Shown here: positions 10,201 to 18,059 of the stretch, in pieces
How positions within the stretch are numbered: position 1 is the stretch's first letter
Layout: each line of letters starts with the position of its first letter
Assembly: GCF_014652135.1 (NCBI RefSeq)
Contig: NZ_BMYF01000019.1
Location: forward strand, 40,916 to 104,915
Direction: 5' to 3'
Length of the DNA: 64,000 nucleotides
Origin: Mongoliitalea lutea
Lineage (GTDB): Bacteria > Bacteroidota > Bacteroidia > Cytophagales > Cyclobacteriaceae
Position numbers and translations under genes: made by a program
Notes under the pieces: generated by a model
What the model was told of the DNA's origin: nothing
Database searches by the model: none
The model's input: only the letters and a program-made list of their open reading frames with translations

Positions 10201-11712
10201 GATATTTATTCGATTGAAGATTTGGCTCAGCTGATCTATGACCTAAAAAATGCTAATCGCAGAGCCCGCATCAATGTAAAATTAGTATCACAAGCAGGTG
10301 TAGGAACGGTTGCAGCAGGTGTAGCCAAAGCACAGGCAGATGTGATTTTGATTTCCGGTGCGGATGGAGGTACAGGTGCATCTCCTTTGAGTTCTATTCG
10401 ACATGCAGGCTTACCTTGGGAACTTGGTCTTTCTGAAGCCCACCAAACGCTGGTAAAAAATAACCTGAGGAGCCGTGTGGTCTTACAGACCGATGGGCAA
10501 CTACGAACAGGTAGGGATATAGCCATTGCAACTTTATTGGGAGCAGAAGAATGGGGGATCTCTACAGGAGCCTTGGTTGTGGAAGGATGTATCATGATGC
10601 GTAAATGCCATCTCAACACTTGTCCGGTAGGGATTGCTACGCAGGACCCTGAGTTAAGAAAATTATTCACGGGTGATCCAGATCATGTCGTGAATTATTT
10701 CAAATTCTTGGTTCAAGACCTTCGTGAAATCATGGCCTCACTAGGTTTCCGAACTGTGGACGAAATGGTCGGACAGTCGGATGTCTTGAAAACAGGCCAC
10801 ATGGATCATTGGAAGTGGGATAAACTAGATCTGTCCCCTATTTTCCATAAAGTAGAGGTTCCTGATCATGTAGGCATCCACAAGCAGATTGATCAAGAGT
10901 TTGAATTGAAAAAAATCTTGGATAGGAAGCTATTAGAAGCGGCTATTCCAGCTTTGGAGCAAGCCAATCCTGTTCAAGGAAGTTTTAAAATAAAAAATAC
11001 AGACCGAACAGTAGGCGCAATGCTCTCCAATGAGATTTCAAAAATCTACGGAAGTCCGGGCTTACCAGAAGATACCATCCATTTTCAGTTTACTGGATCG
11101 GCAGGACAGACGTTTGGTGGTTTCTTAACCAAAGGTGTGACTTTCGAACTGGAAGGTGAATCCAATGACTATTTTGGTAAGGGATTATCAGGAGGCAAGT
11201 TGATCGTATATCCTAGTAGGAATGCCTCTTTTGTACCCCATGAAAATATCATCATCGGTAACGTAGCATTCTACGGGGCCACTTCAGGCGAAGCCTATAT
11301 CAACGGAAAAGGTGGAGAGCGTTTTTGTGTGAGAAATTCCGGCGTACAAGCCGTGATAGAAGGTATCGGAGATCATGGCTGCGAGTATATGACAGGTGGA
11401 CTTGTGATCAACTTAGGTGAAATCGGTAGAAACTTTGCTGCCGGTATGAGCGGAGGTATAGCATATATACTCAAGGAGTACGAATACCTCATCAATACAG
11501 AGATGGTGGACTTGGATCCTTTGAATGAAGATGATTTTGTTACCATCAAATCCAAATTGCAGGTACATCAGCAGCTGACTGCTAGTAGCTTGGCCACTGA
11601 ATTCTTGGATCACTGGAGCGAGTACAAGGAAAAATTCATCAAGGTAATTCCAAGGGATTACAAAGAGGTATTACGAAAAAAAGCATTAGAAAAAACTTCA
11701 ACATTGGTATAA
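7225..11712 (+). CDS. gltB: Glutamate synthase large (alpha) subunit
   Basis: About 1495 residues, the normal full length. It makes glutamate from glutamine and 2-oxoglutarate. Order of parts: class-II glutamine amidotransferase with the nucleophile Cys in HDACGIGAVV exposed after removal of a short propeptide (about residues 1-14); central domain; FMN-binding synthase domain (GEGGEDEIRF, GAKPGEGGQLPGHKV, SGADGGTGASPLSSI); iron-sulfur cysteines in CIMMRKCHLNTCPVG; and the C-terminal GXGXG beta-helix (GGFLTKGVTFELEGESNDYF). ATG at 7225 is preferred over the GTG one codon earlier. gltD starts one base after the stop. Confidence 0.97.
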   Translation: MSKGLYDEAFEHDACGIGAVVNVKGEASHETISDALFMLSNMEHRGGRGSDPKTGDGAGILIQIPHNFLKEICKRGGIELPEKGSYGVGMTFFPKNKQLYKKSKAQLNAILEELDFKLLGYREVPVDETVPGSGALDVMPNIEMVFVSHKNGLQDIDLERKLYVLRNYATKTINSSIPGVNSSFYFASFSSETLIYKGQLRTDQVLPFYKDLQNKHISSALAVVHSRFSTNTFPNWRLAQPFRYLSHNGEINTIRGNLNKMKSKETLMRSVHFSDDELSKLLPITNKHNSDSANLDAMVELLTLSGRPLPHVMMMLVPEAWQDNQLMDKERKAFYKFHAALVEPWDGPAALLFTDGKSLGATLDRNGLRPLRYFITKDDRLILSSEAGALPIREASIVEKGRISPGKMLMADLVNGKILFDDEIKKSICDNKPYEKWVNEERLKLRLMPDPKKLEHPYSIENLKKRQTIFGYTSEEIKVVLSPMGDTAYEAIGSMGADTPLAVLSKQSQHISNYFKQLFAQVSNPPIDPIRERLVMSLFTRIGESHNILAETPRHTRQIHISQPVLLNEDLEKLKHLEEHGYRAVTLTSHFEANHEPGSLLTSLNNLCKEAEGAIYAGKNIIIISDRNSTEQKAPIPSLLAIGAVHHHLVKKKLRTRAGLVLESGDIRETHHFATAIGYGASAINPYLALETLADLNERGLLTKMLDQKQLFKNYQDALGKGLLKVLSKMGISTLQSYQGAQIFEAIGLGPEVIDRCFKGTISRISGISFDELAEEVLIRHQAAHETQSTVLETGGVYQWKRRGEKHLFNPETIHLLQKSTRLGDYELYKKFAQKINEQTKDALTLRGLFEFKKRISIPLEEVEPEEEILKRFATGAMSFGSISHEAHATLAIAMNRIGAKSNSGEGGEDEIRFKRKENGDWERSAIKQVASGRFGVTSNYLTNAEELQIKMAQGAKPGEGGQLPGHKVDDWIGRVRHSTPGVGLISPPPHHDIYSIEDLAQLIYDLKNANRRARINVKLVSQAGVGTVAAGVAKAQADVILISGADGGTGASPLSSIRHAGLPWELGLSEAHQTLVKNNLRSRVVLQTDGQLRTGRDIAIATLLGAEEWGISTGALVVEGCIMMRKCHLNTCPVGIATQDPELRKLFTGDPDHVVNYFKFLVQDLREIMASLGFRTVDEMVGQSDVLKTGHMDHWKWDKLDLSPIFHKVEVPDHVGIHKQIDQEFELKKILDRKLLEAAIPALEQANPVQGSFKIKNTDRTVGAMLSNEISKIYGSPGLPEDTIHFQFTGSAGQTFGGFLTKGVTFELEGESNDYFGKGLSGGKLIVYPSRNASFVPHENIIIGNVAFYGATSGEAYINGKGGERFCVRNSGVQAVIEGIGDHGCEYMTGGLVINLGEIGRNFAAGMSGGIAYILKEYEYLINTEMVDLDPLNEDDFVTIKSKLQVHQQLTASSLATEFLDHWSEYKEKFIKVIPRDYKEVLRKKALEKTSTLV

Positions 11713-11713
11713 G

Positions 11714-13189
11714 ATGGGAGCTAAAGACGGATTTATGAAGTTTCAGCGGGAATTGCCCCAATCGCGTCCCCCGCAAGAACGAATTAACGATTACAAAGAA
11801 ATATATCAGGATTTTGATCAAGATAAGTTAACGAAACAGGCCGCAAGGTGCATGGACTGTGGGGTGCCCTTTTGTCATCAGGGTTGTCCTCTAGGAAATG
11901 TAATTCCAGAGTTTAACGATGCTGTGTATAGGAATGAATGGGAAGAAGCCTATTTTATTTTGAAAAGCACAAATAATTTCCCAGAGTTCACAGGTAGGAT
12001 ATGTCCAGCACCTTGCGAGTCTTCGTGCGTATTAGGAATCAACAAAGATCCTGTAGCTATCGAGTTGATAGAAAAATCAATCGTGGAAAAGGCTTACGAA
12101 ATGGATTTGGTCAAGCCTAATCCTCCCAAAACCCGCACTGGCAAAACAGTAGCAGTGATTGGTTCAGGCCCTGCAGGATTGGCTGCAGCCGATCAACTCA
12201 ATCAAGCAGGTCACGAAGTAACTGTCTTTGAAAAAGATAAAAAAGCTGGAGGCCTTCTGCGATATGGTATACCTGATTTCAAATTGGAGAAATGGGTCAT
12301 CGATCGCCGTATCCAACTGATGGAAGCAGAAGGTGTGATTTTCAGTAATGGAACAGAGGTAGGCTTCAATATCAAGGCTGAAAATATTTTACGGAATTTT
12401 GATGCTGTCCTCATCGCCACCGGAGCACAACAACCAAGATCCCTCAATATCAAAGGTTCTGATTTGAAAGGGGTTCATTTTGCTATGGATTTCTTGGGCA
12501 AACAAAACCAGGTAATTGGTGGTGAATTGGAAGAAAATCCCATTCATGCCAAAGACAAGCATGTAATCGTCATTGGAGGTGGTGATACTGGTTCAGATTG
12601 TATCGGTACATCTAATAGACATGGGGCCAAAAGCATTACTCAATTAGAACTCCTTCCTAAGCCACCGCAACAACGGACAGTATTAAACCCTTGGCCGGAA
12701 TGGCCCATGACCTTGAAGACTTCTAGTTCTCATGAAGAAGGTGCCGAACGGGTATTTTCTATTTTGACCAAAGAATTTGTTGGAAATGCACAGGGAGAAG
12801 TAACGGGATTGGTGTTGGTTGATCTTGAGTGGAAAGAGGAAAATGGCCGCATGCAATTTGTGGAGATTCCAGGTACTGAGCGGACGATTGATTGTGATTT
12901 AGCATTTATTGCTATTGGCTATACAGGTCCTGCGGATAATGGGCTTTTAGGAGCGTTTGGTGTAAAACAATACGAAAATACCTTGCCTAAGTCCAAAAAC
13001 TACCAAAGCACAAATGCAAAAGTATTTTTGGCCGGAGATATGCGTAGAGGGCAGTCCTTGGTAGTATGGGCAATATCCGAAGGAAGAGAAGCCGCAGTGG
13101 CTGTGGATGAGTACCTCATGGGAAGCTCCACACTTCCCAAAAAAGATGAAGGTTATTATGAAGTAGAAGAACGCTTCATTGCTGAGTAA
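11714..13189 (+). CDS. gltD: Glutamate synthase small (beta) subunit
   Basis: 491 residues, the NADPH-oxidising partner of GltB. N-terminal cysteine motifs for two [4Fe-4S] clusters are present (CMDCGVPFCHQGCPLGN and CPAPCESSC). The FAD-binding GSGPAGLAAADQL and the NADPH-binding VIGGGDTGSDCIGTS follow, then the closing FLAGDMRRGQSLVVWAISEG. It is tightly coupled to gltB and followed by a strong terminator. Confidence 0.96.
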   Translation: MGAKDGFMKFQRELPQSRPPQERINDYKEIYQDFDQDKLTKQAARCMDCGVPFCHQGCPLGNVIPEFNDAVYRNEWEEAYFILKSTNNFPEFTGRICPAPCESSCVLGINKDPVAIELIEKSIVEKAYEMDLVKPNPPKTRTGKTVAVIGSGPAGLAAADQLNQAGHEVTVFEKDKKAGGLLRYGIPDFKLEKWVIDRRIQLMEAEGVIFSNGTEVGFNIKAENILRNFDAVLIATGAQQPRSLNIKGSDLKGVHFAMDFLGKQNQVIGGELEENPIHAKDKHVIVIGGGDTGSDCIGTSNRHGAKSITQLELLPKPPQQRTVLNPWPEWPMTLKTSSSHEEGAERVFSILTKEFVGNAQGEVTGLVLVDLEWKEENGRMQFVEIPGTERTIDCDLAFIAIGYTGPADNGLLGAFGVKQYENTLPKSKNYQSTNAKVFLAGDMRRGQSLVVWAISEGREAAVAVDEYLMGSSTLPKKDEGYYEVEERFIAE

Positions 13190-13220
13190 GAGATTTAGTT
13201 TAGTTAACAGACCCAAAATC

Positions 13221-13249
13221 AAAAAGTGAGACCATTGGTCTCACTTTTT
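13221..13249. terminator. Bidirectional terminator between gltD and a convergent gene
   Basis: Arms of 13 bases (aaaaagtgagacc / ggtctcacttttt) with a three-base loop and flanking A and T runs. They lie between the ends of two converging genes. Confidence 0.9.
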
Positions 13250-13278
13250 TGTTTGTATGCGGCAATCTATCGTTAAAA

Positions 13279-13794
13279 CTAATTCATTATTGGGTTTAAT
13301 TTACTTGTTGGTGGTCCTTTTCTTTTACGCTCTTGGGAACGCTTTCCTTGTGGACGTGCCCCTTCTTCACTCCATCCTCTGCGGTTTTGCATGCGAGGCC
13401 CTTCACCTTGTCTTTCACGGTTTTGCATTTGAGGCACTTGTCCCCTTCGCTGTTGGTTTTGGGCACGCATTTCTTCCCACTTTTCCTTTTGTTCAGGAGT
13501 TAAGACCTCTTGGATGGCATCTCTTTGAGCGCGTTGCTGCTGCATCATTTTTGACCGCATTTGCTCACGCTCCTCTCGGCGGGCTTCAAATTCTGCTTGC
13601 CTTTTGGTGGCATTTTCTAAGTTAATTGCATATACAGCCTCTTGCTGTTCTGCAGTTAGCGCTAATTGTTCCGACATCCGCTCGGTCATTCGCTTAGCCC
13701 TTTCTTCAGGATTTTGGTTTGGTCCTGGACCTCTTTGTGCAAAACCCGCAAAAGAAATCAATAACATCGTGGCAATCAATAATAGCTTGTTCAT
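13279..13794 (-). CDS. Exported Spy/CpxP-like or DUF4890 helical protein
   Basis: 171 residues from the start at 13794, chosen because it opens directly with a signal peptide (MNKLLLIATMLLISFAGFAQ). The mature part is highly charged and helical, rich in Arg, Glu and Gln, with LTAEQQEAVYAINLENATKR and VLTPEQKEKWEEMRAQNQ. These LTxEQ segments are typical of Spy/CpxP-like periplasmic chaperone-fold proteins and of DUF4890. The C-terminal 55 residues are low-complexity and basic (RRGQVPQMQNRERQGEG), probably disordered. Likely periplasmic; precise role unknown. Confidence 0.7.
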   Translation of the reverse strand: MNKLLLIATMLLISFAGFAQRGPGPNQNPEERAKRMTERMSEQLALTAEQQEAVYAINLENATKRQAEFEARREEREQMRSKMMQQQRAQRDAIQEVLTPEQKEKWEEMRAQNQQRRGQVPQMQNRERQGEGPRMQNRRGWSEEGARPQGKRSQERKRKGPPTSKLNPIMN

Positions 13795-14149
13795 GGCTTC
13801 AATAGTTTGGTATTTGTGAAACATCTTCGCAAGAAAGCATTACCCGGGATTAGCCATTCTGTATGCGATTTATACTTATTAGACTAAGCAAAACTGAAGA
13901 GGTTTAAAGTAGGCTATGGTTAAAAGTGTTAAGAAAGGTTAAGAAGGGGGGAGTGATTTGATCGGTTGCTGAGCGAGGTCGACGCCAGTATTTAGAGGTC
14001 AACAGTCGACGGACGACTGTCAACAGCTTCGTTTATGGTGGATTACCTATTCACATTTTTACAACCAGAATCCCTACTTGGTTCTTGGTTCGTGGTACCT
14101 TGTACAAAATGATCTTTCTTTAAATTTTGAAAATTAACATACACACTTC
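13795..14149. repeat. Intergenic region with short inverted repeats
   Basis: 355 bases without a supported gene. It holds a hairpin at 14002-14020 (acagtcg / cgactgt, five-base loop) embedded in gtcaac/tcgac repeats, and the phrase ttggttcttggttcgtggtacc near 14080-14098. That phrase resembles the ttggtac-rich repeats at 21790 and 57200. Such patches look like dispersed intergenic repeats. Confidence 0.5.
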
Positions 14150-14590
14150 ATGAAAAACATCTACTACTTTGGCTATGCCAGTAATCTGGATATTGCGACG
14201 TTAAATGGGAGGCTTCCAGAGGAGCCAACTTTTATAGGAATTGGCATATTAGCTGACCATGAATTTGAATTCAGTTATCCTAATCCAGATGGAAGTGCAC
14301 GGGCAAATATTCAAGAGAAAAGTGAGGCTCAAGTAATTGGCTTGGTGTTTCAAATTTCTGAATCTTCCGTAGCGTATTTCCTCAATTCTGAACCTGGTTA
14401 TGATTTTATAGAGAAGGAAGTCTTGTTGAATACTGAAGTTATTACTGCATACACTTTTCAGTCCGGAATTCGTAGGGAGGGTCTCATTCCGAAACAGGAT
14501 TATGTGGAGACCATTCTCAAGGGAGGGAAAGCCCAAGGAATCTCCGAAGCTTATCTTGCAGAAATCAAGAAGAAATCTCAGATCTCATAA
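14150..14590 (+). CDS. Gamma-glutamylcyclotransferase (AIG2-like) family protein
   Basis: 146 residues. The N-terminus MKNIYYFGYASNLDIATLNGR is the substrate-loop signature (YGSN-like) of the gamma-glutamylcyclotransferase fold. A conserved acidic region follows around ISESSVAYFLNSEPGYDFIEKEV. These enzymes release 5-oxoproline from gamma-glutamyl amines or peptides, but the substrate here is not determinable. The last 13 bases overlap the 3' end of the convergent NDH-2 gene, an unusual tail-to-tail overlap with no room for a terminator. Confidence 0.75.
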   Translation: MKNIYYFGYASNLDIATLNGRLPEEPTFIGIGILADHEFEFSYPNPDGSARANIQEKSEAQVIGLVFQISESSVAYFLNSEPGYDFIEKEVLLNTEVITAYTFQSGIRREGLIPKQDYVETILKGGKAQGISEAYLAEIKKKSQIS

Positions 14591-15918
14591 TCAGGCTCTT
14601 CGGTCATCCATTTTCGTTTGAATTCTTTCACGTAGCGAGGCCTGATTAATAGACGTAAACTTGGATCAAACGAAAGATATTTCCATGCCCAAGTAAGTAA
14701 AATTTCCAATTTATTACGAACACCCAAAATGGCCATTAAATGAACAAAAAGCCATACAAACCATGCAAAAAACCCTCTAAAACTTACAAAAGGTAAATCG
14801 ACTACTGCCATACTTTTACCAACAGTTGCCATGGAGCCTAGATCTCTATACTTAAATGGCTTCCAAGGTTTCCCCTTGAGCTCATACTTAAGGTTATTTG
14901 CCAAATTTGAGGCTTGTTGGATCGCTACTTGGGCAACTTGTGGGTGTCCTTTGGGGTATTTTTCATCGATCAATACACATTGATCACCCACTACAAAGAT
15001 ATTTTCTGATCCTTTCAATTGGTTGAATTCATTGACCAACAGGCGGCCATTTGGAGCTTTTTGATCTTCAGTGATTCCCTCTAGTGTATTGGCTTTGATT
15101 CCCGCTGCCCATAACAAAGTGACCGTTTTTATCGAAGGTTTGTCTTTTAACTGAACCGTAAATCCATCGTAATCCGTCACCATGGTGTGCAACATGACTT
15201 CTACTCCTAACTTTTGGAGATACTCCAGTGCTTTGTCCCGTGATTTTTCCTTCAATCCAGCCAAAAGACATGGACCTGCTTCAATTAAAATTACCCGCAT
15301 ATTCTGAAAGCTAAGTTGAGGATAATCTTTAGGCAAAACTTTGTTTCGTAGTTCTGCAATAGACCCCGCCAATTCTACCCCTGTAGCACCACCCCCAACA
15401 ATGACCACATTCATAATCGGTTTACGCTCCTCAGGATCGGCAATATTAACCGCCCGTTCATAGTTGGAAATGATTTTGTTTCGAATGTATAAGGCTTCTG
15501 AAGTGGATTTCATCGGAGCAGAAAACTTGTGGACATTTGCATTGCCAAAGTAATTGGTGCTTGCTCCTTGGGATAAAATTAGGTAGTCATAGCTAAGTGT
15601 GCCCAGATTTGTCAACAGTAAGTTTTCTTCTTTTTTAATCTGTTGCACGACCGCCATTCTAAAAATGACATTGGGTGTTTTGTGAAAAGCTCTTCGTAAT
15701 GGAAAAGAAACTGCATCCGGAGGCAAGGCTGCTGTGGCCACCTGATACAACAAGGGCTGAAACATGTGGTAATTGTTTTTATCCAACAATACCACCTGAT
15801 AACCTGTGTGCGATAGTTTTTGGGCCAGCTTTAATCCGGCAAACCCTCCTCCGACAATTACGATTCGTTTATATACAGGCTTACTAATATTCGGAATAGG
15901 AGTTAAGGGAGTGCTCAT
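14578..15918 (-). CDS. Type II NADH:quinone oxidoreductase-like flavoprotein
   Basis: 446 residues. Two dinucleotide-binding motifs are visible: VIVGGGFAGLKLAQKL near the N-terminus for FAD, and VVIVGGGATGVELAGSIAEL near residue 172 for NADH. The quinone-reductase-like motif PQVAQVAIQQASNLANNL is also present. The C-terminal region (about 370-420) is hydrophobic and suits membrane attachment. This is the NDH-2 pattern: single-subunit, non-proton-pumping NADH oxidation feeding the quinone pool. Confidence 0.88.
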   Translation of the reverse strand: MSTPLTPIPNISKPVYKRIVIVGGGFAGLKLAQKLSHTGYQVVLLDKNNYHMFQPLLYQVATAALPPDAVSFPLRRAFHKTPNVIFRMAVVQQIKKEENLLLTNLGTLSYDYLILSQGASTNYFGNANVHKFSAPMKSTSEALYIRNKIISNYERAVNIADPEERKPIMNVVIVGGGATGVELAGSIAELRNKVLPKDYPQLSFQNMRVILIEAGPCLLAGLKEKSRDKALEYLQKLGVEVMLHTMVTDYDGFTVQLKDKPSIKTVTLLWAAGIKANTLEGITEDQKAPNGRLLVNEFNQLKGSENIFVVGDQCVLIDEKYPKGHPQVAQVAIQQASNLANNLKYELKGKPWKPFKYRDLGSMATVGKSMAVVDLPFVSFRGFFAWFVWLFVHLMAILGVRNKLEILLTWAWKYLSFDPSLRLLIRPRYVKEFKRKWMTEEPDYEI

Positions 15919-16006
15919 ATAGATGGATTTGAGTGTAAAAATGAAATGGTATAAACAAATATAAAAGATTTCTTAATTTTACCGAGCTTTTAAACAAATA
16001 CAAACG

Positions 16007-16714
16007 ATGGGAAGAGCATTTGAATTCAGAAAAGAACGAAAGTTTAAACGTTGGAGTAAGATGTCCAAGGTTTTTACCCGCTTGGGTAAGGAGATAGTCA
16101 TGGCAGTCAAAGCAGGCGGTCCTGACCCAGCGAATAATACCAAGCTTAGAACTGTAATTCAAAACGCCAAAGGAGCTGCTATGCCAAAAGATAGGATAGA
16201 AGCAGCTATCAAACGTGCCTCCAATAAGGACGAAAAGAATTACGAAGAAATCGTATATGAAGGCTATGGACCTCATGGTATAGCAGTCATCATTGAAACC
16301 TCGACAGATAATACAAACCGAACAGTTGCTAACATTAGAAGCTATTTCACCAAATCCAGTGGCTCTCTAGGTACATCAGGATCGGTGAGTTTTATGTTTG
16401 ATAAGAAGGCTGTGTTCCGATTTGCCCAAGGAGCGTTCGATTTGGAAGAAATGGAATTAGATCTGATCGACTTTGGATTGGATGAAATTGCAGAAAACGA
16501 AGGCGAGATTTTCGTATATACGGCATTTGAAGACTTTGGACGCATGCAGAAAGCACTGGAAGATCGAAATATTGACATTACCAATGCCGATTTCCAATGG
16601 TTCCCTGCTACTACCGTTGAGCTATCTCCCGAGCAAGAAGAAGAAATCAACAAACTAATTGAAAGGCTGGAAGACGATGACGATGTCAATCAAGTCTTCA
16701 CCAATATGGCCTAA
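16007..16714 (+). CDS. YebC/TACO1 family protein
   Basis: 235 residues. The conserved N-terminus MGRAFEFRKERKFKRWSKMS and the segment AKGAAMPKDRIEAAIKRA define the YebC/PmpR/TACO1 family. Members are described as DNA-binding regulators or, more recently, as ribosome-associated factors helping translation of difficult stretches such as prolines. The MGRAFEFRK form rather than MAGHSKW is typical of the Bacteroidota group. Full length, with its own upstream AT-rich region. Confidence 0.9.
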   Translation: MGRAFEFRKERKFKRWSKMSKVFTRLGKEIVMAVKAGGPDPANNTKLRTVIQNAKGAAMPKDRIEAAIKRASNKDEKNYEEIVYEGYGPHGIAVIIETSTDNTNRTVANIRSYFTKSSGSLGTSGSVSFMFDKKAVFRFAQGAFDLEEMELDLIDFGLDEIAENEGEIFVYTAFEDFGRMQKALEDRNIDITNADFQWFPATTVELSPEQEEEINKLIERLEDDDDVNQVFTNMA

Positions 16715-16724
16715 TTTTCACCTC

Positions 16725-16767
16725 AAGGTATTCTGAATAAGCAATCATAGCTCAGTCAGAATACCTT
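16725..16767. other. 12-bp stem-loop between yebC and yjjX
   Basis: Perfect arms aaggtattctga (16725-16736) and tcagaatacctt (16756-16767) with a 19-base loop. No T run follows, so it is a poor intrinsic terminator. It could be an RNA-stability or processing structure, or a protein-binding site. Confidence 0.55.
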
Positions 16768-16783
16768 TCACACTTATTTACTC

Positions 16784-17353
16784 ATGGCATTTCCCAAACG
16801 GAAAAACATTCAATCAGAAAAAAGACAGTTTTTAATCATAGTTGGCAGTAAAAACCCTGTAAAGATCAGCTGCACCGACTCAGCCTTTCACCAGGCTTTT
16901 GATGACGCATTCCTAATCGAAGGACTCAATGTTGGCTCTGGAGTTTCCAACCAACCTGTTGGTGATCAGGAGACTTACCAAGGTGCATTGAACAGGGCTG
17001 TGAATTCCAAAGCTGTTTTCCCCGAAGCAGATTACTGGGTAGGTATAGAGGGTGGAATTGAGGAAATCGGCGATGAAATGCAAGCCTTTGCTTGGGTAGT
17101 AATCATCGATAAATCTGGAAAAATTGGAAAAGCAAAAACAGCGACATTCTTCCTGCCTCCGGCAATAACAGCCCTTGTAAAGGGGGGAATGGAGTTAGGG
17201 GAAGCTGATGATCAGTTTTTCCAGCGAGAAAATTCCAAGACGGGAAATGGAGCTGTGGGTATTTTGACCCATGAGCGGATTGATAGGAAAAATTATTACA
17301 CACCGGCTGTTATTTTGGCTTTAATTCCATTCTTGAATCCAGAGATTTACTAA
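16784..17353 (+). CDS. yjjX: Inosine/xanthosine triphosphatase
   Basis: 189 residues. House-cleaning phosphatase for non-canonical purine NTPs. Motifs: IIVGSKNPVKISCTDSAF near the N-terminus, SGVSNQPVGDQETYQGALNR, WVGIEGGIEE, and the C-terminal NSKTGNGAVGILTHERIDRK. These match the YjjX/NTPase-PRRC1 family along its length. The first 14 residues are basic and not conserved. Confidence 0.88.
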   Translation: MAFPKRKNIQSEKRQFLIIVGSKNPVKISCTDSAFHQAFDDAFLIEGLNVGSGVSNQPVGDQETYQGALNRAVNSKAVFPEADYWVGIEGGIEEIGDEMQAFAWVVIIDKSGKIGKAKTATFFLPPAITALVKGGMELGEADDQFFQRENSKTGNGAVGILTHERIDRKNYYTPAVILALIPFLNPEIY

Positions 17354-17440
17354 AAAGCTGCCTATAATGCATAGATTTTATCAATTAGTTTTTCCATTGT
17401 ATACACAGTAATTTTGCAGTCTCATATTACTAAAACGAAG

Positions 17441-17755
17441 ATGCTACAAGAATTAGAAAACGATACGCTACAGCAGTTTCTTGCTGATAATGAAAAAGTT
17501 ATTGTACAATACGGAGCTACTTGGTGTGGCAATTGTCGTATTATGAAGCCAAAAATGAAAAGGCTTGCTGGTGAGTTTGAAGATGTTAAATTCATCTATG
17601 TGGATGCAGAGAAATTTCCAGAATCCAGAAAATTTGCACAGGTAACCAACTTGCCAACCTTTGCTGCTTTCAAGAATGGCACCTTGGTCAACCAAAATCA
17701 AACGAATAAAGAAGAAATCCTAAAAAGCTTGGTTCATGAGATTGCCTCTAATTAA
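17441..17755 (+). CDS. Thioredoxin family protein with CGNC active site
   Basis: 104 residues from the ATG at 17441 (MLQELENDTLQQFLADNEK). The active site is ATWCGNCRIMKP and the cis-proline is in TNLPTFAAFKNG. The sequence has no signal peptide, so it is cytoplasmic. An upstream in-frame start adds nine residues but would include the -7-like TAATTTTG (17409-17416), so the shorter start is preferred. It overlaps the next gene by 20 bases, suggesting translational coupling and a joint function. Confidence 0.88.
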   Translation: MLQELENDTLQQFLADNEKVIVQYGATWCGNCRIMKPKMKRLAGEFEDVKFIYVDAEKFPESRKFAQVTNLPTFAAFKNGTLVNQNQTNKEEILKSLVHEIASN

Positions 17756-17993
17756 ACATGTGTTAGCTTTTGTCGAAGCTAATGACGAGGACTGGGTAAA
17801 TGAAACCCTAGAACTACTTGAGCACCTTGCAGATAGTCCTGCATTGAAGGACGAGGAGCTGGAAGTCATTGGTGAACTTATTTCAAACCTTTACGGTTCT
17901 TTAGAAGTTAATCAAATGATTAAATCAGGTCAAGATAAAAAAGAAGCCTTGAATGCATTTATGAAACGCGTTACAGGTTCAATAGATAACTAA
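17736..17993 (+). CDS. DUF6952-like small acidic protein
   Basis: 85 residues, mostly helical and acidic (NDEDWVNETLELLEHLADS, ALKDEELEVIGELISNLYGS). I associate this sequence type with DUF6952, a family that sits directly behind a small thioredoxin in Bacteroidota. The 20-base overlap with the thioredoxin gene fits that pattern. No catalytic residues are evident; it may be a partner of the thioredoxin. Confidence 0.75.
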   Translation: MRLPLIKHVLAFVEANDEDWVNETLELLEHLADSPALKDEELEVIGELISNLYGSLEVNQMIKSGQDKKEALNAFMKRVTGSIDN

Positions 17994-18034
17994 AAGCTGA
18001 AGTTGTTTGTCACCCTAATACAATGAATGCTAAC

Positions 18035-18059
18035 AAGCCCCTTTTGGGGCTTTATTTTT
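18035..18059. terminator. Terminator between convergent genes
   Basis: Stem aagcccc / ggggctt with a tttt loop, followed by a T-rich run. It ends the thioredoxin/DUF6952 unit and abuts the stop codon of the opposing gene. Confidence 0.85.

Noticed and set aside
10236..10670. 144-residue open frame opposite gltB
   Set aside because: Lies wholly inside the conserved gltB synthase domain on the other strand, with no signature of its own; a shadow frame.
13257..13625. 122-residue + strand frame opposite the CpxP-like gene
   Set aside because: Phe/Leu/Ala-rich, produced by reading a Gln/Arg-rich gene backwards; it also begins just after the terminator.
15884..16276. 130-residue minus frame between NDH-2 and yebC
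   Set aside because: Covers the yebC start in antisense and has no recognisable domain or consistent codon use.
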